A stretch of 46,872 nt of DNA from an uncultured Flavobacteriales bacterium (lineage in GTDB: Bacteria > Bacteroidota > Bacteroidia > Flavobacteriales_D > Crocinitomicaceae), in NCBI GenBank assembly GCA_913046365.1, contig CAJWRM010000018.1, positions 1 to 46,872 of the forward strand. Direction: 5' to 3'. Position numbers and translations under genes: made by a program. The first letter of the stretch is position 1, and the number at the start of each line of letters is the position of its first letter. Shown here piece by piece: positions 37,428 through 45,114 of the stretch. The notes beneath the pieces were generated by a model. That model did not search any database. It was not told the origin of the DNA and was given only the letters and a program-made list of their open reading frames with translations.

Positions 37428-37852
37428 GCAACGAATTTGATTCCGAGTGGATTTTGCACATACTGAATATAGTAAGCAAGTACCTCCCGGGCATAGGACC
37501 TTAGGTAAGGGATGTAAAGCACAAGTGATTCTTCGCTAACCCAAATGCACTTTTCTATACCTTCTTCTTTTTGTGGCTTGAGCTTTCGCTTTGATCCTTC
37601 ATAATTAACTAGGTACCACTTTGTTTTTATCTTCTTTTGCTTGAGTAAGTGTGCTGTCTTTTTAAGAGGTTGCTGTAAAGAGAGTTTCTCAAGCTCTAAG
37701 CCTGTTTCTTCAGAGGTTTCGCGTAGGGCACCTGTTTTTTTCTTTTCGTTTTTTTCAACTTTCCCTTTGGGAAAATCCCATTTCCCTTTTCTGTAAATCA
37801 GCAATAATTCTTTTTTTTGATTGATCACTAAAGATCCTGCGCGCATTTGCAT
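37424..37852 (-). CDS. Nudix hydrolase
   Basis: A 142-residue Nudix-fold pyrophosphohydrolase. The Nudix box fits GX5EX7REUXEEXGU perfectly at residues 30-52 (G30, E36, R44, E45, E48, E49, G51), so the divalent metal site is intact. The N-terminal [16 protein letters not shown] strand and WDFPKGKVE are typical of the ADP-ribose/MutT-like group, but substrate cannot be told. Met3 is an alternative start. Its stop codon overlaps the fumC stop (shared CTAG). Confidence 0.9.
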   Translation of the reverse strand: MQMRAGSLVINQKKELLLIYRKGKWDFPKGKVEKNEKKKTGALRETSEETGLELEKLSLQQPLKKTAHLLKQKKIKTKWYLVNYEGSKRKLKPQKEEGIEKCIWVSEESLVLYIPYLRSYAREVLAYYIQYVQNPLGIKFVA

Positions 37853-37964
37853 AAGCTAAATTTTATACCTCAATGTAGCAGTTCGTTTATTTCAATTTTT
37901 GGGATGTGCAGTATAGTTTCAACAGTCAGATGTTAAAACAGCGAAAGTTCTTTTTCATGTTCAG

Positions 37965-39026
37965 CTATGCGATTGTCTTATTCAGTAAAGTTTGCGTTGG
38001 AAATGCAAAATCTAGACCAGCAGCGTTAAATCGCTTGAGTATTTCTTTACTTATCGTGTTTTGAGATTCCAAACCGTTTGCATCAGGTTTAACATAGTAA
38101 ATGAAAAGTATTCCTAGCGCAAAGTCACCAAAGTCTTTGAACCCTGCGGCGCAATTTTCTTCAAGAATCTCGGGGTGATCTGCAACAATTTTTTTGAGTA
38201 TATCTACACCCTTTTGCATGCCGACTTCATCCGTATCATATGTAAGTCCTAGGTTAAGAACAACTTTTAATGCGGGTTGAGAAGTGACGTTTACCACACT
38301 ATTGTCTGTAAATGTGCTATTGGGAATGGTTACAATTCTTCCTTCTAAAGTACGGATGCGTGTGCTTCTCAAGCCAACCTCTTCGACTGTTCCATCAAAC
38401 CCTGAAATTTGAATCCTTTCTTTGACCTTAAATGGTTTATCTACAAAAATCATTACTCCTGCAAAAATATTTTTCACGGAGTCTTGTGCTGCTAGCGCTA
38501 ATGCTAATCCGCCAATACCGAGACCTGCAATCATTGCGGTAATATCAAAGCCAATATTGTCAAGACCAATGATGACACCAAAAGTCCAGATGATACCTTT
38601 TACTGCCTTGGACAATACCGGTAGGATATAATTATCTGCTCCTCCCTCTGTTTTTTCAACAAGCGGAAGAACAATCTCCGTTACGAGTGCATCAAATACT
38701 TTTGAGGCTGTTGATGTTAGTGTGAGAACGAGCGATAGTGATGCTATTCCCTCAAGGAAAGATAACAGGCCTGAATTTGAAATCTTCAGATAATGAATGG
38801 CGACCCAATAACCAAAAATCAAAATTGAATAGCGAATTGGTTTTTCAAGCTTCTCTATTAATACATCATCGAGATTTGTTTTTGTTTTTGCCGTTAGCTT
38901 TTTGATGAAGTTTGCGATGAACCAATAGACAAGCTTAGTAGCTATAAATGTTCCAAGAATGATTCCTAAGGCGATGGCCCAATTTTTTACTGTATTCTCT
39001 AAAAATAGGTAGTCTAAAAATTCCAT
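37965..39026 (-). CDS. MscS family mechanosensitive ion channel
   Basis: The 353-residue protein has an N-terminal extra helix (about 17-40), further membrane helices at about 70-88, 90-108, 132-152, and the pore helix GLGIGGLALALAAQDSVKNI (about 168-187). The MscS beta domain follows with FKVKERIQISGFDGTVEEVG and TRIRTLEGRIVTIPNS (about 222-237). A C-terminal alpha-beta domain ends the protein. It would release solutes upon hypo-osmotic shock. It is a medium-length MscS with no fused extra domain. A -7-like box lies about 65 bp upstream. Confidence 0.93.
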   Translation of the reverse strand: MEFLDYLFLENTVKNWAIALGIILGTFIATKLVYWFIANFIKKLTAKTKTNLDDVLIEKLEKPIRYSILIFGYWVAIHYLKISNSGLLSFLEGIASLSLVLTLTSTASKVFDALVTEIVLPLVEKTEGGADNYILPVLSKAVKGIIWTFGVIIGLDNIGFDITAMIAGLGIGGLALALAAQDSVKNIFAGVMIFVDKPFKVKERIQISGFDGTVEEVGLRSTRIRTLEGRIVTIPNSTFTDNSVVNVTSQPALKVVLNLGLTYDTDEVGMQKGVDILKKIVADHPEILEENCAAGFKDFGDFALGILFIYYVKPDANGLESQNTISKEILKRFNAAGLDFAFPTQTLLNKTIA

Positions 39027-39055
39027 AATTCGTATTTGATTCTTTTCTAGTTAGT

Positions 39056-39080
39056 TATAAATAGTCTTTGCTTATTTATA
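39056..39080. promoter_or_regulatory. AT-only dyad in the leader of the MscS gene
   Basis: TATAAATA (39056-39063) and TATTTATA (39073-39080) are perfect 8 bp arms around 9 nt. It lies between the gene start and a TATCTTTG box (39089-39096, minus strand). Because the arms contain only A and T in an AT-rich gap, chance is a serious alternative. Confidence 0.3.
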
Positions 39081-39157
39081 GCAGCATTCAAAGATAAGTA
39101 GGATTCTGTTATGAATGACTAATAAAAGGCAAGCAAGTGAAATAGTTTAGCTTCTTT

Positions 39158-40027
39158 TTAGGAATCAAACTTTTCTTTAAGTGTTCCCATGTTTCCACTA
39201 TGAAAGTCTTTCACTGCCTGCTGAAGATCTTCTTGGGAGTTCATAACAAAAGGTCCGTAAGAAGCGACTGGCTCTCCAATTGGTTCTCCGGCTAGAATAA
39301 TGAATCGGGTAGGCCCTAATACCTCCAGTTCAAGGCATTCTCCATTATTTTCAAACCAGATCATATCTTTTGATTTAGCCTGATTTCCATCAACAGAAAC
39401 TTCACCATTTAAAATATATAGTAAGGTGTTGTAGTTGTGAGGTATGGGTAACTGAAGTTTTGTTTTTTCTTCGGCTTCAATACGAAGTAATGTTTGCGGG
39501 CTGTATGTTTTTGCTGGCCCTATTTTAGATTCGAATTCACCCGCCACAATTCCAATTTCAGCGTTTTCTTTTTTGATTTTAGGCGTGTCATCAGCAGAAA
39601 TCGGAAGGTAATAAGGCGCTTCCATTTTGTATTTTGCTGGGGTATTCACCCAAAACTGAATAAACTCTTGATCTCCTCCATTTTCAACCAATTCAATGCC
39701 TGGACGTTCACTGTGGATTATTCCTTTTCCGGCGTGCATCCATTGTGTTCCTCCTGCTGAAATAACAGCCGTATTACCAATAGAATCTTGGTGCCGTACA
39801 CTACCCTTAAAGATAAAAGTTACTGGAGAAAACCCTCTGTGTGGATGCGGTCCAACTCCAAGCTCACTCTGCTTTCCCCCAGGTTTCAAAGGCTCATCCC
39901 AATGATGAATCAATAAAAAGGGATCGATAGAATATATACCGTTTACTGGTAACGGTTGATCTAACATATGCCCTCCCATATTTACGCGTTGGGCTGAAAC
40001 AATTGTTTTAACAGTTCGAACTTTCAT
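39158..40027 (-). CDS. Pirin family cupin protein
   Basis: The 289-residue product (ATG at 40025-40027; an upstream ATG at 40069 adds 14 poorly conserved residues) is a two-cupin pirin. The N-terminal cupin carries the metal ligands in GPHPHRGFSPVTF (two His, about 62-74) and QWMHAGKGIIHSE (His and Glu, about 103-115). The C-terminal domain PIGEPVASYGPFVMNSQEDL is standard. Bacterial pirins of this type can show quercetin-2,3-dioxygenase activity or bind regulators; the role here is unknown. It stands alone between MscS and the NTF2-like gene. Confidence 0.93.
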   Translation of the reverse strand: MKVRTVKTIVSAQRVNMGGHMLDQPLPVNGIYSIDPFLLIHHWDEPLKPGGKQSELGVGPHPHRGFSPVTFIFKGSVRHQDSIGNTAVISAGGTQWMHAGKGIIHSERPGIELVENGGDQEFIQFWVNTPAKYKMEAPYYLPISADDTPKIKKENAEIGIVAGEFESKIGPAKTYSPQTLLRIEAEEKTKLQLPIPHNYNTLLYILNGEVSVDGNQAKSKDMIWFENNGECLELEVLGPTRFIILAGEPIGEPVASYGPFVMNSQEDLQQAVKDFHSGNMGTLKEKFDS

Positions 40028-40142
40028 ATAATAATTTTGGCATAAAGTATTATAAAAATTATATTTCATTTTTGTTCACAACACCAATGTGTTTTTTCCT
40101 TTATCTAGTTCTCTTTTAGGTCACAATAGACCTTTCTTATAT

Positions 40143-40161
40143 AGTTGAGTTTTGTTCAACT
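40143..40161. repeat. Short inverted repeat upstream of the NTF2-like gene's promoter
   Basis: AGTTGA and TCAACT (6 bp arms, 7 nt loop) end 15 bp before the -33 TTG. Alone this is weak, but the promoter region has a second, better dyad. Confidence 0.3.
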
Positions 40162-40176
40162 GTTAATGCAGTCCGG

Positions 40177-40207
40177 TTGTATTAATGACGCTTCTTTTTT
40201 ATATTTG
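40177..40207 (+). promoter_or_regulatory. Bipartite promoter of the NTF2-like gene
   Basis: TTG (40177-40179) and TATATTTG (40200-40207) are separated by 20 nt, matching TTG-N19/20-TAnnTTTG. Transcription would start near 40213, leaving a leader of about 52 nt. Confidence 0.58.
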
Positions 40208-40212
40208 AGTTC

Positions 40213-40235
40213 TCATTTCTAAATTAAAGAAATGA
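40213..40235. promoter_or_regulatory. Perfect dyad at the predicted transcription start of the NTF2-like gene
   Basis: TCATTTCT and AGAAATGA form perfect 8 bp arms with spacer AAATTAA. It begins at the expected +1 of the promoter at 40177-40207. It could be a repressor site or a weak 5' leader hairpin. Confidence 0.45.
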
Positions 40236-40264
40236 AATAGGTATTAAATTTAAATTTTGATAAA

Positions 40265-40726
40265 ATGATAACAGAAAACGATGTTTTAGAAGCTCAAAAA
40301 GAGTGGGGAGCCGGTGTTGTAAAAATAGGATCCTTGAAGAATAGTCGTTCGGAATGTGAGGCGTATACTTCTGAATTTTTAGATAAGCTTTATTCTTTTG
40401 AGGCAGGCCCCGTTCTATTTAAGCCGACTAAATGTAAAATAGAGCAATTTAGACCTTCTAAGGCTGAAGCCTTGTCTTACTTTATAGCTGGAGATGACAG
40501 AGTCTGTAGTGAAGACGCAGGTTTTGCTATTCAGCCGTGGACAAAAGTGAGGTTTGAAAACGCTGGATTTATCTTAGAAGAAAACCGTGCAATCGCCATG
40601 GGGAATTACTTCTTCACTGATTTAGATGGAAATGAAGCCAAAGTTGAGTACACTTTTGGGTATAAAAGCGCAAACGGTTCGCTAAAAATTGACCTTCATC
40701 ATTCTTCTTTCCCATATAATCCTTAA
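40265..40726 (+). CDS. NTF2/SnoaL-like domain protein of unknown function
   Basis: The 153-residue soluble protein resembles a widespread NTF2-like family whose members in some databases are called phosphoribosyl-AMP cyclohydrolase. It lacks the metal-binding cysteines and histidines of HisI, so that name should not be used. Seen features are an N-terminal helix (ENDVLEAQKEWGAGVVKIG), a strand with AIAMGNYFFTDLDGNEAKVE (about 116-135) and the characteristic end LKIDLHHSSFPY (about 140-151). The fold would be a cone-shaped pocket or dimer; ligand unknown. It is monocistronic, with promoter, dyad and terminator. Confidence 0.75.
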   Translation: MITENDVLEAQKEWGAGVVKIGSLKNSRSECEAYTSEFLDKLYSFEAGPVLFKPTKCKIEQFRPSKAEALSYFIAGDDRVCSEDAGFAIQPWTKVRFENAGFILEENRAIAMGNYFFTDLDGNEAKVEYTFGYKSANGSLKIDLHHSSFPYNP

Positions 40727-40791
40727 TCTAGGAACATCAGTAAAGACGACATAGCCAAAGAAGTCCTTCTGAAAACAATTAAAAAATTAGA

Positions 40792-40817
40792 GCCACTTTA
40801 ACGAGTGGCTTTTTTTT
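40792..40817 (+). terminator. Rho-independent terminator after the NTF2-like gene
   Basis: GCCACT and AGTGGC form a perfect 6 bp stem with a TTAACG loop, followed by eight T residues and preceded by an A-rich run. It lies 66 bp after the stop codon. Confidence 0.85.
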
Positions 40818-40928
40818 CATAATAATTTGTTAAAAGGGCAACCAAAAGGATCTAGATAAAAGAATGCTGTAAATACCTTATTTATATTGTATAGGTCATC
40901 CCAAAAATTTTTTAAGAACAATCAAGGG

Positions 40929-41813
40929 TTATTTATTCTTTTTTGTCCCTCGAATCATGGCTTCTAGTTGGTCCCACATTTCTTGCGGAATATCTTCTAG
41001 TAGATTGAACTCTCCCGCTCCTTTTAGCCATTCTCCACCATCAATGGTAATCACCTCTCCATTGATATAAGAAGAAAAGTCTGATACTAAGTATGCTGCT
41101 AAGTTCGCTAGCTCTTGATGTTCGCCGACTCTATTTAAGGGGACTTTTTTCGCCATATCAAATTTCTCTTTCAAGTTTCCTGGAAGCAACCTGTCCCATG
41201 CTCCTTTGGTAGGGAAGGGGCCAGGGGCGATTGCGTTGAATTGCATGCCGTATTTTGCCCACTCCACAGCAAGGCTTCTTGTCATGGCGAGAACCCCCGC
41301 CTTTGCTGCTGCACTCGGTACAACATAACCAGAACCTGTCCAGGCATAGGTGGTTACGATATTGAGCACCTTTGCGCTTTCCTGTTTGCTTTTGATCCAA
41401 TGTTTTCCAAATGCAAGGGTACAGTTTTTAGTCCCTTTCAGAACAATATCGATAATTGTGTCAAAGGCATTTGCTGATAAGCGTTCAGTGGGAGATATAA
41501 AGTTTCCGGCTGCATTATTGAGCAGGACATCTACCTGCCCAAAAGTTTTAAGAACTTCAGCCAAAACAGCTTCTACTTGATCATAATGACGCACGTCACA
41601 CTGAACGGGTAAGCAGGTCCCACCTGTTTCTGCCTCGAGCTCTTTTGCCGTGTTTTGTAGTTTATCTAAATTCCTTGAGGTGATGGCTACTTTTGCGCCG
41701 AGTTCTAAAAAGTAACGCGACATGGCCTTACCCAGCCCACTACCTCCTCCGGTAACAACAATGGTTTTTCCTTTGAGTGCATCATCGCGTAGCATTTTTT
41801 CTGTATGTTTCAT
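40929..41813 (-). CDS. Short-chain dehydrogenase resembling 2,4-dienoyl-CoA reductase
   Basis: The 294-residue SDR has the cofactor loop TGGGSGLGKAM (about 21-31), the NADP-preferring ITSRNLDK and the motif LLNNAAGNFISP (about 98-109). In place of the classical YxxxK it has VPSAAAKAG: Ser and Lys at the spacing found in mitochondrial-type 2,4-dienoyl-CoA reductases. NNAAGNF is also characteristic of that group. It would therefore reduce trans-2,4-dienoyl-CoA during breakdown of unsaturated fatty acids. It lies 35 bp downstream of the phosphatase gene on the same strand, possibly cotranscribed though functionally unrelated. Confidence 0.87.
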   Translation of the reverse strand: MKHTEKMLRDDALKGKTIVVTGGGSGLGKAMSRYFLELGAKVAITSRNLDKLQNTAKELEAETGGTCLPVQCDVRHYDQVEAVLAEVLKTFGQVDVLLNNAAGNFISPTERLSANAFDTIIDIVLKGTKNCTLAFGKHWIKSKQESAKVLNIVTTYAWTGSGYVVPSAAAKAGVLAMTRSLAVEWAKYGMQFNAIAPGPFPTKGAWDRLLPGNLKEKFDMAKKVPLNRVGEHQELANLAAYLVSDFSSYINGEVITIDGGEWLKGAGEFNLLEDIPQEMWDQLEAMIRGTKKNK

Positions 41814-41848
41814 AGGGCTTACTATTTATGGTCTTTGTTGGCTTTAAA

Positions 41849-43528
41849 TTAAGGTTTTTCAATTATATGCAGGTTGTTCATCTTCTCAATTAAGTCACCT
41901 GTAATGGCCACAACCGATGGTTTTGGAATATTGTCTTTGTCAAAAGGCCACAGACTCGTTGGGTTTTTTAGGTCAATCGTTTGTTCACCTGGGTGCTGAA
42001 CACTAAGAAATAAGGTTTTTCCATCTGGAGAAAACCATGGCCCTGTGAATTCTGCATCTCTGGGAGCATTCGCTACACGAATTATTTTCCCAGCATCTTT
42101 CCCGATTCTTGGAATTACGAATAAGCTATTGTTTTTAAATTCCATGTATGGCCATCCTTCTTTATTCATTGCTCCTCCTGATATATCTGTGGTCATCCAT
42201 AGGTTCCCAGACAAGTCGAAAGCTAAGTTGTCTGGGCATGAAAATCCATTTTCTTCGCCCCCAGCCATGTATACTGAAGCGCTAAAATTCAAGGAATCAT
42301 GTTTATTATTTTCTTCTTCAATCTTTAAAATAGATCCATGAAAATCACCTTTTGGTTTATTGTTGGTTAGCGAGATAAGAACACTTCCTGTGATAGGGTC
42401 TATTTCAATATCTTCAGGTCTGTTTAATTCTGTCGCACCTAATAATTTTGAGGCCTCTCTTGCTCTAATAAGCACCTCCGTTTGACTTTCAAATGCGTTC
42501 TTCAAAAGTGGCTGATTCGCCCAGTCTAAAGGAATCCATTTGCCATTGTTCGTATCTGCTACGTATAATGTTCCTTCTTTTAATGAATTGGGTTTGGAAG
42601 AAATAAATTTATATAAATGCTGGTCATTACTATCATCTCCGCTATAGGCGACAACACGCTTATCTTTTAGCTGAAATAAAGTACAGCATTCATGTGCAAA
42701 CCTTCCTAATGCAATGTGCTTCTGTATGGTTCCATCTTTTGGATCAATTTCGACAACCCACCCGTAGTGTTCAGGTGGGTATTTGTAGAAATTTTCCCAC
42801 CCGAAAGCACTTGCTCTATGGTATGTACTCCCATCATTTAGTCGTTCCGTTTCCCCATAAAACTGGTCGTAATTTTCCTCACAGGTCAAGAATGTTTTCC
42901 ATGGAGTGATTCCTCCTGAACAATTGCTGTGTGTGCCAATAACAGTTGTTTTTCCCTCTATTGGGGTGTCCCAATTTAGACTGATAGGTGTTTTGGCCGT
43001 AACCCTTCGATTGTGAGGGTCATTATGGACAACTTTCCATTTTCCGTTTTCCTGACGGATTCTAACAATGCTACCACCAACGTTATACATCTCTTTGTCA
43101 ACTTGTTCAATTGTTCTTTCTTCATTTGGATTACCAAAGGCATAGTTCGAAACAAAAAGAGGGTGCACGTATTCATGATTTACCCAGAGTAAACCGTCCT
43201 CAGGATGTTTTTCATCAAAAGGGATGAAACAGGTAAAATCACAATTGAACCCAAAAGTATCCTGGTCACTGATCTTATCATTCCATTTGATTAGGGTATG
43301 GTAATATAGACCTTTGGTGAGTAGTAAATCATCTTTATCCGAAGCGACGAGACCTTCAAGTACGAGCTTTTTTAGTTTGTTAATTTCATCAATTGATAAT
43401 CCTTCACTGATGATTGAGCTATTGCTGTTTCCGCAATTCATTAAAAATGATGGAGCGATGGCGACACCCAAACTGACTTTACCTAAAAAAGAAATAAACT
43501 CTTTTCGGTTATATTTTTTATTTTCCAT
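41849..43528 (-). CDS. PhoX-like phosphatase (DUF839), predicted exported lipoprotein
   Basis: A 559-residue protein of the PhoX/DUF839 family, calcium- and iron-dependent alkaline phosphatases with a beta-propeller. Family segments are NCSGGITPWKTFLTCEENYD (about 200-219), GWVVEIDPKDGTIQKHIALG (about 251-270) with GRFAHECC after it, RPEDIEIDP (substrate/metal region, about 370) and WFSPDGKTLFLSVQHPGE (about 505-522). The N-terminus YNRKEFISFLG resembles a Tat signal but has Arg-Lys rather than twin Arg, followed by a hydrophobic stretch ending FLMNC, a possible lipobox. It probably releases phosphate from organic esters outside the cytoplasm. Confidence 0.88.
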   Translation of the reverse strand: MENKKYNRKEFISFLGKVSLGVAIAPSFLMNCGNSNSSIISEGLSIDEINKLKKLVLEGLVASDKDDLLLTKGLYYHTLIKWNDKISDQDTFGFNCDFTCFIPFDEKHPEDGLLWVNHEYVHPLFVSNYAFGNPNEERTIEQVDKEMYNVGGSIVRIRQENGKWKVVHNDPHNRRVTAKTPISLNWDTPIEGKTTVIGTHSNCSGGITPWKTFLTCEENYDQFYGETERLNDGSTYHRASAFGWENFYKYPPEHYGWVVEIDPKDGTIQKHIALGRFAHECCTLFQLKDKRVVAYSGDDSNDQHLYKFISSKPNSLKEGTLYVADTNNGKWIPLDWANQPLLKNAFESQTEVLIRAREASKLLGATELNRPEDIEIDPITGSVLISLTNNKPKGDFHGSILKIEEENNKHDSLNFSASVYMAGGEENGFSCPDNLAFDLSGNLWMTTDISGGAMNKEGWPYMEFKNNSLFVIPRIGKDAGKIIRVANAPRDAEFTGPWFSPDGKTLFLSVQHPGEQTIDLKNPTSLWPFDKDNIPKPSVVAITGDLIEKMNNLHIIEKP

Positions 43529-43620
43529 GTGGTCTTAATGAGGATTAAACAAGTGAGTGAGCACAAAGTTTAATTTAGTGATTATAGTTAATTCATTTCA
43601 GAAGCTCGTCCTCATAGGGC

Positions 43621-43905
43621 TTATAGCAAAATTTTGTTTAGGTAAAATAGAACCAACACGACACTAAATATCGCTCCCGAGTATGCAAATAATCGCCGGA
43701 TAATGTGATTAGGTTGTTTGCGTTTTTCTTGACTCATTTCATCTTCTCCAATATCTGACATTGAGATATACATGGCTCCAAATATTGACCATGAAAGCGC
43801 CATTTCTAGACCATCAATGAAGTAAACCAATACTCCTGAAAGAACAAGAGAAAACCCAGCAATGAGATGAAGTGTTTCAATTGAGACTAGATACTTTTTT
43901 TTCAT
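43621..43905 (-). CDS. 94-residue three-helix membrane protein of unknown function
   Basis: I do not recognise a family. The protein has three hydrophobic segments (about 7-27, 30-48 and 72-93) and a charged cytosolic-looking loop DIGEDEMSQEKRKQPNHIIR (51-70) between the second and third. It begins 9 bp after the stop of the flavoprotein gene, which suggests cotranscription from the promoter at 45063-45092 and possibly a shared function as membrane partner. Confidence 0.7.
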   Translation of the reverse strand: MKKKYLVSIETLHLIAGFSLVLSGVLVYFIDGLEMALSWSIFGAMYISMSDIGEDEMSQEKRKQPNHIIRRLFAYSGAIFSVVLVLFYLNKILL

Positions 43906-43914
43906 ATTCTTTTT

Positions 43915-45033
43915 CTAACAAACGCATTCGTCATCACAACAGCTCAAATCAGACAAATACATACCATTGGATTTCCATTTTTCTACGCAAAGTGAGATCT
44001 GTTCCTCATCGACTTTTTCTTTTCTTAAAATATCCTCTACTATCACACCGAAGCGTTGTCTAAATTTGTAGATAAAACAAAATATGTGGTTGTCGTGCCG
44101 TACCGAAGGTCCTGTAAGGTACATGTTTTCTTGACCATCAAACTCATCAGCCTTTTCAGTTAATTTTGGGCTACCATCCTCCCTGTAGCTAATGAGCTCT
44201 TTTATCGGTTCATCGACAAGCGAAAACCCTGTTGCACATATTGGAATGCGCTCCGTTTTAATTATTTGTTCATCTTCGAGCTCAAGATGATATCCATCCT
44301 CTTTTTTGATCACTGAATTGACTTTTCCAGTCACTTCGTTGTACAATGGCGAATTTTGAATTTTCTTGTATTTTTTGTAGGTATGAGGAGACAAAACCTG
44401 TGAAGGGTCACTTGTGCTCGTATCATCGATTTCGCTTGGGTCTATAAGCGTTACATTTTTTTGATTGCTCACGAGGTCATATGCCAATTGAATCCCACTT
44501 TCGTATCCGCCAATGATTGCGAAACCATCCCCTTCTACCCGATCAGGATATCGAACATATGAGCTATGTATACAATGCTCAGCACCTTTTATATTTTTAA
44601 TTTGTGGGTTTTGAAATTCACCCGCAGCCCAAATCAAATATTTTGAAAAATAATCGCCCTGGTTAGTTTCTAAAACCCATCCATTTGGCATCTTTTTCAC
44701 ATGAATAACTTCAGTACTGGGTTGGATATTTATTTGAAAATAATTTGCAACAAGCTCTAAGTATTCAGCATATTCATCGCCTAATAAGTGCTCTTTGTTA
44801 AACGAAAACGCAGGTGAGGTACCTTCGCAAATGGAATTTAAATCCATTTGGCCAAAAGCATTGCTTGGAAAAGATGGAGTAATCATTTCCATATTCTTGG
44901 GCCAATCTATAAATGAATTCCCTATTTGTTTTTTCTCAAGAACAATGTAGTCGTTGCCTGCCTGGCTTAAAAGCGAAGCTACTCCAATACCTGCAGGTCC
45001 TGACCCAACTACTATTGTATTATATATAGTCAT
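43915..45033 (-). CDS. FAD-dependent NAD(P)H oxidoreductase (flavin monooxygenase-like) with C-terminal Cys cluster
   Basis: The 372-residue flavoprotein has an N-terminal FAD motif, VVGSGPAGIGVASLLSQAG (about 8-26), an FMO-like GNSFIDWPKNMEM region, and a second Rossmann motif for NAD(P), IIGGYESGIQLAYDL (about 172-186). It also has the ATG-like end motif ICATGFSLVD (about 264-273). It resembles Pyr_redox_3/'trk-type' flavoproteins and ArsO-like monooxygenases. The last residues LSCCDDECVC contain four cysteines in ten positions, unusual for this family and suggestive of a metal or redox site. No signal or membrane segment. A strong bipartite promoter precedes it. Confidence 0.85.
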   Translation of the reverse strand: MTIYNTIVVGSGPAGIGVASLLSQAGNDYIVLEKKQIGNSFIDWPKNMEMITPSFPSNAFGQMDLNSICEGTSPAFSFNKEHLLGDEYAEYLELVANYFQINIQPSTEVIHVKKMPNGWVLETNQGDYFSKYLIWAAGEFQNPQIKNIKGAEHCIHSSYVRYPDRVEGDGFAIIGGYESGIQLAYDLVSNQKNVTLIDPSEIDDTSTSDPSQVLSPHTYKKYKKIQNSPLYNEVTGKVNSVIKKEDGYHLELEDEQIIKTERIPICATGFSLVDEPIKELISYREDGSPKLTEKADEFDGQENMYLTGPSVRHDNHIFCFIYKFRQRFGVIVEDILRKEKVDEEQISLCVEKWKSNGMYLSDLSCCDDECVC

Positions 45034-45062
45034 AATGATTTAACGCTTACGAATTTAGTCTG

Positions 45063-45092
45063 CAAAAATAATGCATAGATCGCTAATTACAA
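45063..45092 (-). promoter_or_regulatory. Bipartite promoter of the flavoprotein/94-aa gene pair
   Basis: On the minus strand TTG (45090-45092) and TATTTTTG (45063-45070) are separated by 19 nt, a canonical Bacteroidota promoter. The start would be near 45057, about 24 nt before the ATG. Confidence 0.6.
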
Positions 45093-45105
45093 CACAGATG
45101 CATTA
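45069..45105. promoter_or_regulatory. Inverted repeat bracketing the -33 element of the flavoprotein promoter
   Basis: TAATGCAT (45069-45076) and ATGCATTA (45098-45105) are perfect 8 bp inverted arms 21 nt apart, with ATGCAT centres 27 bp apart. They flank the -33 TTG and one arm overlaps the edge of the -7 box. Confidence 0.4.
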
Positions 45106-45114
45106 AGAATGTTT

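Noticed and set aside
40265..40726. Naming this gene phosphoribosyl-AMP cyclohydrolase (hisI)
   Set aside because: The metal-binding Cys and His pattern of HisI is missing; sequence features fit an NTF2/SnoaL-like protein.
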